A DNA stretch of 64,000 nucleotides from Baylisascaris procyonis (taxonomy: Eukaryota; Nematoda; Chromadorea; Rhabditida; Ascarididae). A program made the position numbers and the translations under genes. Where the stretch lies: NCBI GenBank assembly GCA_037389465.1, contig JAZARR010000197.1:285501-349500 (forward strand). The letters run 5' to 3'. The notes under the pieces were generated by a model, which saw only the letters and a program-made list of their open reading frames with translations, made no database searches and was not told where the DNA came from. The stretch's first letter is position 1. The number at the start of each line of letters is the position of its first letter. Below, piece by piece: positions 10,998 to 24,043 of this stretch.

Positions 10998-13900
10998 ATG
11001 TCAGCAGATGAATTAGCAATAAGATATGGAAAATTGGAGGCATTCGAAATTGAGAAGAAGATTGGTAAGGGACAATTCTCGGAGGTCTATAGAGCGAGAT
11101 GTAAAGAAGATAATAAAATACTTGCACTCAAAAAAGTTCAGGTTAGTTAGAGCTCGAGATGCTTCTTCAAATCTTCAATTTTTTTTGGTGGGGAGGGGGG
11201 CAGGGTCTCCTCCCAAATAGGTTATTAAGTTTCCTGGGAAACGTGGAAAATATTAAATTTCCCACGAGGTTTTTTCTTGAAGCAATATGTACAAGAAATC
11301 TTTGTTCTTCGAGTGTTTTATTCGTTTTATTTTTGTTATACCCCCGAGAGATACTCATTATCCTGTGGCCATAGGTAACCTATTTCCATTTGCTGATGGA
11401 TTAAGTTTGATCTTGATCTCGGTTTCAAATCATGAGCTCATATGGAGTTAACTCCGACCCAAATACTTTAATAAATGAAAATTTAAGCTAAATTATTATT
11501 TTTAAACGCGAATTTTTTTAAAAATTTTTTCTAGTAATTTCATTCCTCAGAAAAAGATTTTTAAATTCTCTTTGCAATTTTTCCGATTATTTTTGTTAAA
11601 GTGTTGAATTGAATTCTTCTTAGGTGTATGATATGGTCGATGCAAAAGCGCGTCAAGATTGTATCAAAGAAATTGATTTATTAAAGCAATTGAATCATGT
11701 GAATGTGATCCGTTATTATGCATCTTTTATCGAGAATAACCAGTTGAATATCGTACTTGAGTTGGCCGATGCTGGTGATCTCAGTCGAATGATTCGTGTA
11801 AGTGCCTCAAGTTTGAGCTCAAGTCCAAGTTCAAGTTGCATCAGATTTATTAGATGATGCTTTATGTTTAGTTCGAAGCTTTTATTGATAGTTGTAAGAG
11901 TTAGTTGAGTGAGAGAAGAAGAGTTGAAATAAAGTACTTGGAATAGGCGTTTTGGTGGATGAACTTTTAAGGTCCCCATATTAAGCTCTATTTAGGTAAT
12001 AGCAATAATTAAACTTTAGTATCTGTTTTTACTATTGGCAATTATTTTTAAAAAATATCAAACGTTGAGATCCATGCTGAATAATTTTTTTGAGAATATA
12101 TTTGCTAGTAGAGTCTTTGTCCCTCTGTGTAAGTTCTCCTATATAGAATAGAATTTTGTTGAGAAACCATATGGCCAAGAACCGAGCGCAGAATTTAGTT
12201 TTGATTCATTCTACTCCCCTCTTCCGCCACTTTATTCCAATCTCCCATTTGTTAGTGACGTCGATGTGCGAAATTTTAGCTTATTTATGGGGAATTTATG
12301 GAAACGTGGTTCTAAAAGTCGCAAGAATTAAGGCCACAATCAGATTTTAGCTTGAATTTTTAGTTAATTCTAATTAAAATGTAATATATTACTTCGAAGG
12401 TGACCTAATTTTTATCCTTCTAATAGATCTCCTTGAGGGTGGTGGAAGGGGAGGAGGAGGAAGGAGAGGAGCAGGTTGGGAAGGTTGACTTTCCGTTCTA
12501 CATAATGTGGTGAATATAATAGCTGACCATTTAAAACTTACGTTTAATTCCAGCATTTCAAGAAGAGTCGACGATTGATCCCCGAACGAACCATATGGAA
12601 ATATTTTGTGCAATTAGTGCGTGCGCTTGATCATATGCATTCGAAACGAATTATGCATCGAGGTAAGTGTATTCTGTTTAGTTATAAGCGAGAGGGATAG
12701 AGAATAAAAGAATTTTGAACATTCTTTTCGTTCACTTCTTATTTCTTAGCTGGCCAGGTGTAACGGATTCCGCTGTTTACTTCCTAGATATTGCTACCTA
12801 TTGAAATTGCTCTTCCTAAGAGTGTTCTTCGTTTCTTTGCATTTTTGCCCATTTTCTTTCATTTACTCTTCATTTGTGCATGAATAATTCGAGTAGTACA
12901 AAGCATTCCATCTTCATCACCTATATACCTCTGGTTTATGCCTGTTAAAAGTACGTATATTTCCCCTGTCTCCTCCCCCCTTTCGATATTAGCACAACTG
13001 AGAAAGGTAAGGACGCAGCTTGTTGAAGAGATTAATATGAATACGGCTAACGTTGCAATCGAGTGGGAAAATTAGTGGGGAATGGTTTTTGTTTTATATT
13101 CAGCTGTAAGCAACAACACGTTTAGATGTCCAAGATTATTGGTTTAAATTTCCCTTTCTCCGCTCAATTCTATCTTCCTTCTCAGCACATTTGTGATTGC
13201 GCTATAAGCATATTTTTGGGATTTTTTCCACTATATTTTCGTTATGCTGTTTAGTTGAATATTTTAAATACATCAGCGAAAGTCGAACTCGATAAAATCT
13301 GTTTGTGTAATTTGCAAATCAACGGAGTTTTTTTTTTTTTTAAGTGTTGAAGAATAAAGGTTATATCAAGATTTTTGCATGAAAGGAGTTGTTTTGACTA
13401 ATTAGGAAGGGTGTGATGGAAGAGAGAGAGGAAAGGGATTTCCTGAAAGATTTGATGGAAAAGGGGAGGAGAGAGGGGTATAAAAGAAATGACTCATATT
13501 CCTTAAATATTTTTAAATTTTAATTGCAGATATAAAACCAGCGAATGTATTCATAACGGCCGATGGAACGGTAAAATTAGGCGATTTAGGATTGGGTCGA
13601 TTTTTTAGTTCAAAAACAACTGCGGCTCATTCACTCGTTGGTACACCATACTATATGAGTCCTGAACGAATACAAGAGAATGGATATAATTTCAAGTCGG
13701 ATTTATGGAGTATTGGTTGTCTCCTTTATGAGGTTCATATTTTCTTATTTTTTCTTTAATAAAAACTGATTGCTTCCTGTCGAAGTTTATTTATCGATTA
13801 GTATTGTGAAGGAAACGGATTTCCTATTCGGGGATCTTTAACAGGCTGTCTAATCCTTTTGGCTTTTCTTTTGGATTTTTTGGATCAACATTGAAGACGT

Positions 13901-15953
13901 TTTTTGCTATTAATTTGAAAGTTAATGAAGGATATAATTGAAGTTTTTATTCAATGAAATATATTTGAATTTAATTATTGTCAAAAATTTTCAGATGGCC
14001 GCATTGCAATCTCCATTCTATGGTGATAAGATGAATCTTTATTCGTTATGTAAAAAAATCGAAAATTGTGAATATCCACCTTTACCGGCTGATATCTATT
14101 CCTCACAGGTTTTTCCTCTTCGTCTAGGATTTATTACCAAAGAGAGTTGATCAGCCTTGAGACGATCATGGCTCATGCTAGAGCATGAATAATTATTTTT
14201 TTTAGAATTTATTATTACAAAGAGAGTTGATCAGCTTGAGATAATAATAACCAAAACCTACTCAGAGCATCACCAAACAGAATAAATTAGTGCGGCAATT
14301 GAAGTGGATTTTTTGAAAATTTTAGAATTTCGAGGTAAAACAACTTTAATTAATAAGGCTAAAAAAGTTGTGACTTCACTTCAATAAGGTAAAGTCTCAC
14401 CTTTAATATGGAATATCTGAATTTTGGAATATGGAATATCGATTTAGAAAAGCTTTTAGCAGAACATTTCAGGAGAAGGGAGATGGGGACGAGGGGGGGG
14501 GGGTGCAAGCAAAAGGGCAAGGATAAAGGGAAAAGAATTGAGGTTGTCAGCATCTCTGAGGCATTGCATCCGACAATTCTTTTCTTTCTATTTACTATAT
14601 TTTTTCATCTTTTCTTTTCTCATGCATATTGCAATGAAATTTATTATTTAAAGGAAGCAATCATTCTGCTGTTGCATAATAGTGCTATTAAATTGTCGAA
14701 TATGGACTGATTCAAGAGAAATGATTATGTTACATTCGGAATGGATGCATTTATTTGTCTATATGGCCCTCAATTTTGTCAAATTTCTGCCAAAATCCTC
14801 TCATAGCGTAAATTTTTTGGCCAAAATATTTTCCGGTTTTTTTATTTAGCCATATTGCAACGGAAACTGAGTAAATTATCCTGAAATATATTGAATTTAT
14901 CCTGAAACGATCCCATTACTGTGGTATCACTTGGTACTTTATGATGAATTCGATAGGTTGATTCGGGTATGCGATTCGATCGACGTTTGTGGTTATATTT
15001 TAGAACGGTTTATATTTTCCATTCTAATCGTATATGAATTACATGAATATGAGAGTTTAGATGCGTGATTTAATATCGCGATGTATTTGCTCCGACCCGA
15101 GTAAACGACCCGATGTCTTCGAAGTTTTACATATCGCCGAACAAATGAACTCGTATTTTCAGGTAGTCTTTATTTTTTGATAGCTTATTTCAAACAACTC
15201 TTATCTTGGGAGGTTTCAGTCGGGTGGTGGAAGGGGGGACGGAGGGGAGGACATCGGCAGCAAAAAACAAATAACTACTGAAGATGATAGGAGGGAATTT
15301 TCATAGTGATAGGAAATGAGTATATTTAGTATGAGTGTGGTGATCCAGTGATTTAATTATCGTTTTTTTTTTATTTTCTAAAATTTAAATTGCATCGAAT
15401 ATTTCATATATATTAAAAAGCGATGTTGTATTGTTTCGTTTGCTCCCTTATTTCTGCATTGATCGTCTGCTTTCACTCATCTAAATCATTGCTGTTTTCC
15501 GTCATTAAAAAATCGAAACGTTAGCGAAGTTATTGAGAAAAACACGTTAAAGAATACTAATGAAACTTTTCAGTGGAGTACTGTCTAAAATTTTGATAAA
15601 TTTGTAACTTGAAAAGTTCCCTTCCAGGTAAAAAAGTTTCCTTCCAGGTTAGGTTATGTGATTAGAGAGGTATGAATTTCTCTTCACCTTTGTAGATGAA
15701 GAAAATTTTTTTTTAGAAATAACATGTGTATATGGTAATATATTGCTTAATTGTATACAAGTTGGAATATAGCTTAGTAATAGCTTAGTAATGGATGATC
15801 CACTTTCCTTAGAAACTTCAAACATAGAAATCCCATTTATATATCTCATCTCTTTTATTTCAGTCACAAACACCGGGCTCAGCAACATCGTTGAGATCTC
15901 GTCCGAGTAGACCACTTGATTCGGATACTGATACAGGCCATATTACGACATAA
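10998..15953 (+). CDS. nekl-3: NEK6/NEK7-class serine/threonine kinase (NEKL-3 type)
   Basis: NEK6/7 are short NIMA-family kinases acting in spindle assembly under NEK9; in C. elegans the orthologue NEKL-3 acts in endocytosis and moulting. Exons: 10998-11141, 11624-11797, 12554-12662, 13530-13732, 13995-14108, 15061-15162 and 15864-15953, all GT..AG and in phase, 311 aa. The glycine loop is GKGQFSEV, the lysine LALKKVQ, the catalytic loop HRDIKPAN, and DLG replaces DFG as in NEK6/7 ([15 protein letters not shown]). The activation loop is [15 protein letters not shown] with the regulatory serine present. [20 protein letters not shown] is nearly identical to human NEK7. The N-terminus is short, and the C-terminus carries a Ser/Arg/Thr-rich tail of 29 residues from the last exon. 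The ATG directly follows TTTTCAG, so it is either trans-spliced there or an upstream coding exon was missed. Confidence 0.95.
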
Positions 15954-16956
15954 TTTCTTTGAAAATATTGAATACGGATTGTTTCGTGAGATCTATAGTT
16001 TCTAATGCTATTCTTTTAAGAAAGTTCAATAGCAGTACAGTTTATGCTGTCAATTTTTTAATATTTTTTAATATTTTAGTTTACATTTATTTTTTTTTAT
16101 TTTTTTTTTGGAAGCAAATCTATCTTTCTATAGTTTTTATTTGCATTTAATTAAATTTTTTATGTTCATATGAGAGCGATCGAAATTTTCTAAACGGATT
16201 CAAGAAGGGCAGAGGGATTGTGGTTATTATGGTTGTACAAAGAGGAGGAGCTCATTCTCTAGTTCATAATCGGTCAGGAAAATGTTTCTCAACGATTCCC
16301 CGCTGCCTATCCTTAAAAAAAACTTTTCCATCAAGGTGATATTGTGATTTCTATATTTCAAAAGAAAAAACTTTCACTGCATTTATATATTTATTTATTC
16401 ATTCATTTTTCTTTGTGAATTTGCTTTTAAGATTATTTTTTATGCCTTATTTATTATTTCTTTTTCATTCCTCTTTGATTCTTATCTGTGATTTCCTTCC
16501 TAATTGGACCAATTTTTTTTTTGTGCTCTCATTCTGTTGACCACAATATTAAATATTATATTTGATGATTCGATATTATTTGCATTAAATTAGTGCATAA
16601 TGGAATTTCAGGTTTTTATTTATATTTATATTGGGATTTTTTATTGAATATTTTAGTGAATAAATTTATTCGATATCCTATTGTTTACTATCGAATTAAG
16701 TTTGTAAATGCATACTAATCAATACTTATCCGGTTGAATTTTGTTCACTTAAAAGATATCAAACCGGAAGTAATTCCGGAGTTTATAAATTTGCTTCCGT
16801 AAAAATAAAATTTTTCTGGATTGGTTATGATGGCGAATGTTATAAACGATTCGATTTTCTGAAAGTCGCTCGGAGCATATACATAAAATTGGATGCGCTC
16901 ATTTAATTGTGTTTGTTATGTCGTCTTCGTTAGCGAAGGTAGCTCGCAAGTTTCGG
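15954..16956. other. NEK 3' flank, nothing recognised
   Basis: AT-rich DNA after the kinase stop codon. It probably holds the 3' UTR and polyadenylation site, but no single signal stands out among the many A/T runs. No RNA gene or coding region is seen. Confidence 0.5.
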
Positions 16957-17316
16957 CTAGTTTGGGGGGCACTTTTTTTTGCTTGACCTTAGACGAAGAT
17001 TGATGGCAGCCGGCTGGCTTGATCTCATATAATTCAACGATGGGCTATCGGTTGAGTGGACCGGCGAATCGGGAAGAGATAACGGGGCTGACGGATTTAG
17101 CTTAGATTCATAAGCTTGCGGATTGTTTCGATCGGTTTTGAATATTGCTGAGTTACATTTGTGAAGTATTTTCCTTATCTCTGAAACTGAAAAGAATGAA
17201 GTATAAGGGTATGAGCCAAGGACAATGAATGGTGAATTTAAGAAAATGTTTTCATGATTGGATTCAAAGCTAGAGTGCTTGTTCCGGGACTTTTGGTCTT
17301 GGGTGATATTATCCAT
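16957..17316 (-). CDS. Possible antisense exon, unknown protein C-terminus
   Basis: The minus strand is open for 119 codons here. From about 17180, after a TTTTCAG/TTTCAG acceptor-like site, the frame reads IRKILHKC, then a Ser/Pro-rich stretch (SAPLSLPDSPVHSTDSPSL), a basic segment (RLRSSKKK) and a stop. The composition is protein-like rather than the I/Y/N/F/K of random AT-rich frames. I recognise no family. It lies head-to-head with PIG-X, and upstream exons would have to lie within or beyond that gene. Confidence 0.25.
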   Translation of the reverse strand: MDNITQDQKSRNKHSSFESNHENIFLNSPFIVLGSYPYTSFFSVSEIRKILHKCNSAIFKTDRNNPQAYESKLNPSAPLSLPDSPVHSTDSPSLNYMRSSQPAAINLRLRSSKKKCPPN

Positions 17317-17458
17317 CCCCCTCTCCTCTCCCTCCCCGGACTTTATCCAATGCTCACAAAGTTTTCATTCCCACCAAAAGTCTCAGAAATATTATTCTTG
17401 CTTATTGCGATAACTTTATTTTTAGATTTGATTCGATTGTTTCTATAGGTAAGGAACG

Positions 17459-20400
17459 ATGAAAACGTCAATTTATATTCGTTGGGTGGTCATTTTAATT
17501 GTCATGCTTCATGATCGGTGTTTTGCGTGTGAATGGGTTCGTGCAATAACGACTCGAAATGCAAATATTAAGGTTGTTTGTTGCCTGTTTTACTCGAAAT
17601 AAATTTAGTAATAATATAAATAGAAGAAAATAAATTAAATGCTAAAAATTTAAAATTTCCCACCGAATATTATAGAAGGAGCATAAACATCGATTAAGAA
17701 TCATATGTCCCTAAAGCTTTTATAATATTTAAAAAAATAAATATACTATAAAGCAGTGTAATGCCCACCCACGTAGCTAAGTAAATTTACTTCAATTATT
17801 CTCTTGCTTCGCGGTGTTTTCAACGACCTGTAAACGCTGAACAGCTTAAACTTAAATTTGCCCGTTTTATAGAATATCTCAATGCATTCCTTTTTTAGTT
17901 GTTTAATTGAATGAACTAAATGCTACTGGTATCGTTTGATGTTTGAAGGTAGATATTTTCTCCTTTATTCTTTCTTCTGCAAATAATTGGGATGTTATTT
18001 TCAGGCAGAAGGTGCGGGTCTACATCGTCGGTTAATAGTCGACGCATCTCTTGGTAGTTCGAATCGTTTCATTGATTGTCAATTTGCATATCGTTTCGTT
18101 ATACCTGCTGGCGCTTATATCGACATGGACAGGTAAAGAGAGTGAATTCTTACTCAATTAGATTTTGGTAAGATAAAGCGTGAAAGATTCTGCCTACAGA
18201 TGGAATCTGAACACGACCTCATGGTTTGCTGCTCATTTAGAGGTCGAAGATTGTCACCCCATTTGCGCGAGCTTTTTTATTCACTGGTTTAGTTGATTTT
18301 TAGCTGGACAATATGTGAACCCGGAAATGAGCGCTGCATTACCCCCATCTTCCATTCCGCTCACCTTTCCGTACTGTGGAGTGAGGGTGGGCATGGTAAT
18401 CGCAACTCGTAAGCTGATTGAAGAATCAACAGATGGCCATCAAAAATGTGGATGAAAAGAAAGAAAAGGAGAAACATAAAAGCTACGCTTGTTGTGTTTC
18501 AGAGGTGAGTGGCTAAGTTGTAAAATCTAGAAGGGGATCTACTAGATTACTGCATCTGAAAAGAGGTCGATGAGCAGAATGCGGCAACGATAAGAAGATC
18601 AGAGAATTTATTGCCATTACCTAAAGGGATATCAAGTTGCCGCATAAGAAGGGGTCATAGGTCGAGTTGTGGTATTTGAAGATTAGAACATGAGGTAGTC
18701 ATATTAAGTTGCATAAAGTGCCGAAATTAGAGGACAGTATTAAGTTTTGCACATTGAAGCACATAGCCATAAGCATTATCTCGCTACCCAAAAATTATAG
18801 ATTTTATTTTCAGTGTTCCACCTCTTCGTGAGCATCATATAGCACGGATATATTTCGATATTGAGATGCCAAAGGAAAGATCAACGGATACTCCGCTCTA
18901 TATTTGTTCAAAGAGAGCACTAAGAAAGAATTTCATATTTAACGATCGCTTGGAGTTACCTTTTCATCTACGATACCACAAACCTACTGGACATGGTTTG
19001 CATCTTTCTACATCTTAACCCCTTAAGGCATCAATTCTTTTTTCTTTCAGGAAGTTTTCTGTGTCAGAAGGTTTTTCATCAAAAGTACCATTTTTGTGAC
19101 CTGAAATGACAAGAATGTTTGCAAAATCCACTAAGGTTTTGTTTAAATCTGCTTGTTTGCATCCTTTTTTCAACACTGAAGTCAGCGTTTCTTAAAAGGA
19201 TTTCATTTCAATTTGCTTTCTATTTTGGTACCCTTTAGAGATCTTGAGAATTCTGTCAGAAATACTAGCCATCTTTGCCTTTCTTGGCTTGGCCTTTTTT
19301 CGTCTGTCATATCTTTAAGTGAATGGTTGAATGGTTGTATTATGGCCAGTCTTTAGTATATAACGGTTTCTCAAAAATTTTCTGCGTCTTTGTCATTCCT
19401 AAGTGAAGCATTTAATCTAGCTTACTGAAGGCGAGTCTCTACTTATTTATAATATCGTCGTTTCTAGTTAATAGAAATTGAAATATTTTTTCAATCAATA
19501 AAATATATATGGTTCAAACTCCAAATTGCAGGATGTTCTTTGTAGGTGTTTCGTAAATAAGCATTAAATATTTTTTAAAAAAGTTTTGGAAAATTGGAGA
19601 AATTCCGGGGCTTAAACTTATACTTAATAAGGTTTAATCATGACTTTTTTGCGAATTTTTATACAATAATAACACTGAATATTTTAAGAAGCGAACTATG
19701 TTTTTATAGTAGTTTATTTTTTATTAATTATGGTATTTTGACTTTGTTTAGTTTCTTTTATAAATATTTATAGAAATATTTCAGATGCGATAGTGAAATT
19801 TTCTCCACCGCGGCTACTCATCAAATGTGTTGAGAATGCGACTATTCTAAGCGAAAAAAATTGCACCAGATTCATTAGAAAGGTATTTTACATTGATTTA
19901 TTTATTTCTTAAAAATTATTTACTTAATAAACTATGGTTTGCACTTATCAAACTGTCATACTTATATATTCCATCAAAAGACAGTCACCTACCGTACATT
20001 CATTTTCCGGTGGTCGCAGTGGAAATCGGTTGATTCATTGACATATTATAACATTGCCCTACCCTACACGGCCCTTTCTACCGGATCTTTTGAGATAAAT
20101 TGAGCCCTAGTTATCAAGCAATCGGCAATTGTATAGAATTTTCGGTTCTTTAATTCTAATAATAACACAAAATTACCCATATGTATATTATAGACCTACC
20201 TTACCTTCTCATTAATTTGGTGTTTTACGAAAACAACGAAAATGCCTCCCAATCATTGTTATTGACTATGCATTTATTTTGGTAGATACTTGTCAACTTT
20301 GGTTACATTCCTTTTTGCTAATGGTTCGAATAGGGTGATAACAAATCAGGTGTGAGCCAGGTATTTAAAGCGCATCGATCTTTGCCCAGTTTAGGCACCA

Positions 20401-21175
20401 TGCGATTGCTTATCCGATGCAAAATGCGATTGGGTGATTTTGGCACCGAAGGAGTCAACTCCAATCGAGATGTTAGTCCCGACCGGAAATCCTGCGATAC
20501 GGTCATTGGTTATTTTCGTGACATTTGCGTTCATTTTAGGTGGCATGTGTGTTATTGTGTATTTCTTATTTGTTGCTTCAACTAAGCAAAAAACTGATTG
20601 ATGTCGAGTTGAAAAGCACATTTTGCGCATTTTGCAAAAAGTACATTTTGTGCATTTTGTAAAAAAGCGCATTATGTGACGCCATATTTGTGCATCTATG
20701 TGTCGGAGGGCAAAATGATGCATAGGTGAACTACAAAAGTTTTAACGATGAAATTTTAAAATGCACTGTGAACGACAGGTTGACCGGTATATGCAAATCT
20801 AATTTCCTTTCAATTTATAATCTTTGGTGCGTGAATTTGCATATTAACGAAATTTGCATATCATTATCTGGATTGTTGGATATTCTTTGATGTGGGATGC
20901 GCATCATCAGGTTATTTGATTGTTGGTTATGCTCGAGTTGCTTTATGATTTCGCACTTATTTTGTATTTTTACAAAGCAAAGCGTCTCTTTTGATATTGT
21001 TGGTCATCATGGGTTTGCTCTGCTGTCTACGTTTATTGCTGTCGTGTTTTGCACACATTCGCCAAGTCTGCTTTGTATATTAGTTCAACGGCGATGTCGT
21101 GTCTGTGTGTATGTGTCTGTGTCTGATTGTCTGTCTGCTAGTTTTGACTCAGCAGCTACTGAAGCTTGGATTTAA
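17459..21175 (+). CDS. PIGX: PIG-X orthologue, subunit of GPI mannosyltransferase I
   Basis: PIG-X is an ER type I membrane glycoprotein that stabilises PIG-M, which adds the first mannose to the GPI-anchor precursor. Four exons are firm and in phase: 17459-17572, 18005-18132, 18814-18995 and 19785-19882 (174 aa). Residues 1-24 form a signal peptide (WVVILIVMLHDRCFA). GLHRRLIVD, FVIPAGAYIDMD, YFDIEMP, LPFHLRYHKPTG and LLIKCVENAT match the conserved blocks of human PIGX (IPAGLYVD, FDIEAP, LPVHCRYHRP, PILKCWA). The membrane segment must come from a later exon. The best candidate is 20978-21175: its acceptor is in phase, it encodes GFALLSTFIAVVFC and more hydrophobic residues, then QRRCR and a stop. 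That would give 239 aa (human 258). Only this last exon is doubtful. Confidence 0.8.
20617..20690 (+). repeat. Short degenerate repeat of GCRCATTTTG
   Basis: Four to five tandem, diverged copies of a 12-18-bp unit with ACATTTTG/GCATTTTG, in the presumed PIG-X last intron. Confidence 0.6.
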
Positions 21176-22260
21176 TAGGTGTAATTACGGCGTAGGTTTC
21201 TGCCAGCCTTGAATGTCAACTCTTTCCGAAAAGAGGCTGCATATGTCTGAAGATGCCAAATGATGCATTCATTCTATATTAGTCAAAATTTCCCCTCAAA
21301 ACCCCTGTGGAAGATTAAAGTGGACGGTTAATTCAATTCAATATGAAGGCATTACTTAGCGGTTATTTTATTTTATTTTTTTTTTTGGATAAATAGTAAG
21401 ACCGGTCGATTAGATGAAGGGGGGATGCAGAGACCCATATAATGCTAGCTGATTTTTATACACTTCTATGCTCTTTCGCACATATTAGAGTTATTTTTTC
21501 CTCAGTTTCTATGCGAATCCTCGCTGAGTATAGTGGCGAATTGTGTGTATATGATTTAATCTAATGCATTATTTTTTTTGATAAGTTGTAAAACCGGTCG
21601 GTTAGATGAGGTTGGGGAATGCAAAAACATATGATTTAAGTTTTTCGAAATTTATAAATTCGAAGCGCCGTTTTATTTGCCAATGAGTGTTTACGAAGAG
21701 CCTTTAAGATTTAACTGGGTTTACCTATGGGAAGCCATAATCATTTTGCAACGTTCTCCTTCAAAATAGAGGTGTAATATGCAAAATAAGACCTCTGAAG
21801 CAATCTTTTATCTTTTCCGTTTTTCAAAAATTTCCAACAAGTTGCATTTCTTTTCTCAGATATCTCTGAACTTAATTAAAAAGCAAAAGTGAATTTTTAT
21901 CGGCGATTTTTAATTCAAAGTTAAATTTTCTTATAATATTTGTACTTATGTATTTATTTTATCCTATCACATATGGACAGTTTAATGTTTCTTCCCAACT
22001 ACATTAGATAGCGTATCCCTTATATTATACATGAATATCGATTGTAAGGCACCATTAACTAAGAGAGAGCAAGAAGAGTAGTGAAAAACTTGTGGGATAG
22101 GCGGTGAGGATGAAAGAGATAGGACCGGAAATGTGATATCGTCTCATTTATGAATGGAGAACCAGATGGGGTCGATCGAATAAATCATTTGATATGTGCC
22201 GAGTATGTTCGTTTTATTCCATCGACTTTATGCAAGGAATAAGTAGGTATACGTGTAAGA

Positions 22261-22357
22261 ATTGCTGTAGTACTGTAGTTGAAAAATGTTACTGTAGCAC
22301 TGTAGTTGAGAAATATTGCTGTAGTATTGTAGTTGAAAAATAAAATTTACTATAGTT
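22261..22357 (+). repeat. Minisatellite with CTGTAG core, three to four copies
   Basis: Copies of about 29 bp built on TACTGTAG..ACTGTAGTTGAAAAAT start near 22264, 22291 and 22317, with a decayed fourth. The half-palindromic TACTGTAG also occurs singly elsewhere in the window (for example near 24336 and 37191, as CTACAGTA). Confidence 0.75.
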
Positions 22358-23980
22358 GGAATGAAATATAAAATTCTTCATAGATATCCTATTTTAGGGA
22401 TAAGAATATGATAAGGTTAGTAAAATATAATAAAATTTGCAGGGGGTTTTTTTCTGTTTAATTTATTCATAACTTCTGATTATGCTAGAAATTTGAATAG
22501 TGATTGATTAGCACATTATTTCTTTCGAATAAATATTGGTTTTTCTTCTTTTATTTTTTTATATTGACTTTTACTGTGTTGGCTGTTCTCCATAAATTTT
22601 ATTTCTTATAAAATGTCGACATCATCTAAGTGTTGGCCAAACTGGCTTATGACTAAAATTGAGCGTAAATTTCACTCACCTCTATGATTAAAATTTATCG
22701 CCTGAGGCTAAACTCATCGCCCATGTTTTAAAAATAGTCTCGATACCCGTCGGGGAGTAGTACTATTTCTTGCCACAGAAGAGGCTAAACTCATCGTAAG
22801 AGGTTCTCTCATCCCTCTCAAGTGAACATCTAATAGTTGCGCTTTCCTATCTAAATATGTAAATTTTTTATGTTATTTTATGTGGCTTTGTAATTATTAA
22901 GGATCTCATGCATTTATAAGAATAATTGTAAATATGTAAATCTGACATACTTTATTGCATTTATAGGATTGCAACTAACGAATATTTTATTCCTTAATTG
23001 TATTCCATCTAATTATTATAAATAAAAATTCTTAAATTTGCATAGATGAGTCAGTTAGCATATCTGAGGTTAGGGGAGAAAACTCTCATAAAACCTCACT
23101 AGGTTTGGCTCCATCGAAAGGAAACTTTTCAACTTTTTAAATAAACTTTTTAGCATGTTTTCAAGCTTTAATTTTCAGGTTTTTCTTTTGCGAATAGGAT
23201 TCCTCGTTTCGTTTCAAGATTTTACTTCATTTCCTTGTCACTAAAGGCGATTTTAAGCCATAGGGTTTGGTGCTTCCATTACTGATTTCGATAGTTATAA
23301 GTACGCTAATGAATGAAATTAATATGTAAATAAGCTTTTTTTTTGCATAGAATCATCATAGAATATTGGCACATATGAGGCAAATTTGCAAAAGAAATAG
23401 AAAAACAAATTCCAGAATATAACCACAATTATAATACTTATCACATTCACCGTCTCAATACAAGCAAATCAGAAAAAGCGTCATGGATGACCAACGGTTA
23501 AGAAAGAAAAAAAACAAAACAATAGATGTTACTATATGAAGATCATTTTATTACTTTATATTTAATTGCAGCGAATAAGGGAATTCTTTGATGGCGCAGT
23601 TGGTAAGACGACCACTTGGAAAATATTCACAAGTAGGATCGAAACATACGATAGCTTGAAGATTTTTGCAAGCGTTGTTTTATTAGGATAGGCTCAAAGA
23701 ATTCACTGAGTTCGCTAAGATGAGAGACAAGCAAAGTAATTTGGACATATTGATTTATCAAATAATTTCAATAATTTCCTTAATTACAGGTGAATTTTTT
23801 GCAACAGAGATGTGTTGAAGAGCGATAAAATTGCATAATTTAAAAATTTTTTTCAAATTTTTTTCTCCTCTATCGAAACAGCCATTCGTGAATCGATTGT
23901 TGATTGTTTCCTAGGATTATTTTTTTTTCAATTTTTGCTAATAATTCGATTCCGACGCAAATATGAAGAAAATTTGCAAT

Positions 23981-24043
23981 GATCTACTCTCAGCTCTACA
24001 ACTGTGATCTACTCGGAGCTCTACAACTGTGATCTACTCGAAG
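23981..24043 (+). repeat. 25-bp tandem repeat, 2.5 copies
   Basis: The unit GATCTACTCNNAGCTCTACA plus ACTGT occurs at 23981 and 24006, with a partial copy at 24031. Copies differ at two positions, so the array is young. Confidence 0.85.

Noticed and set aside
23585..23660. tRNA-like segment with an A-box (TGGCGCAGTTGG) and a weak B-box
   Set aside because: The D and anticodon stems do not pair properly and the B-box is poor; at best a decayed tRNA or SINE head.
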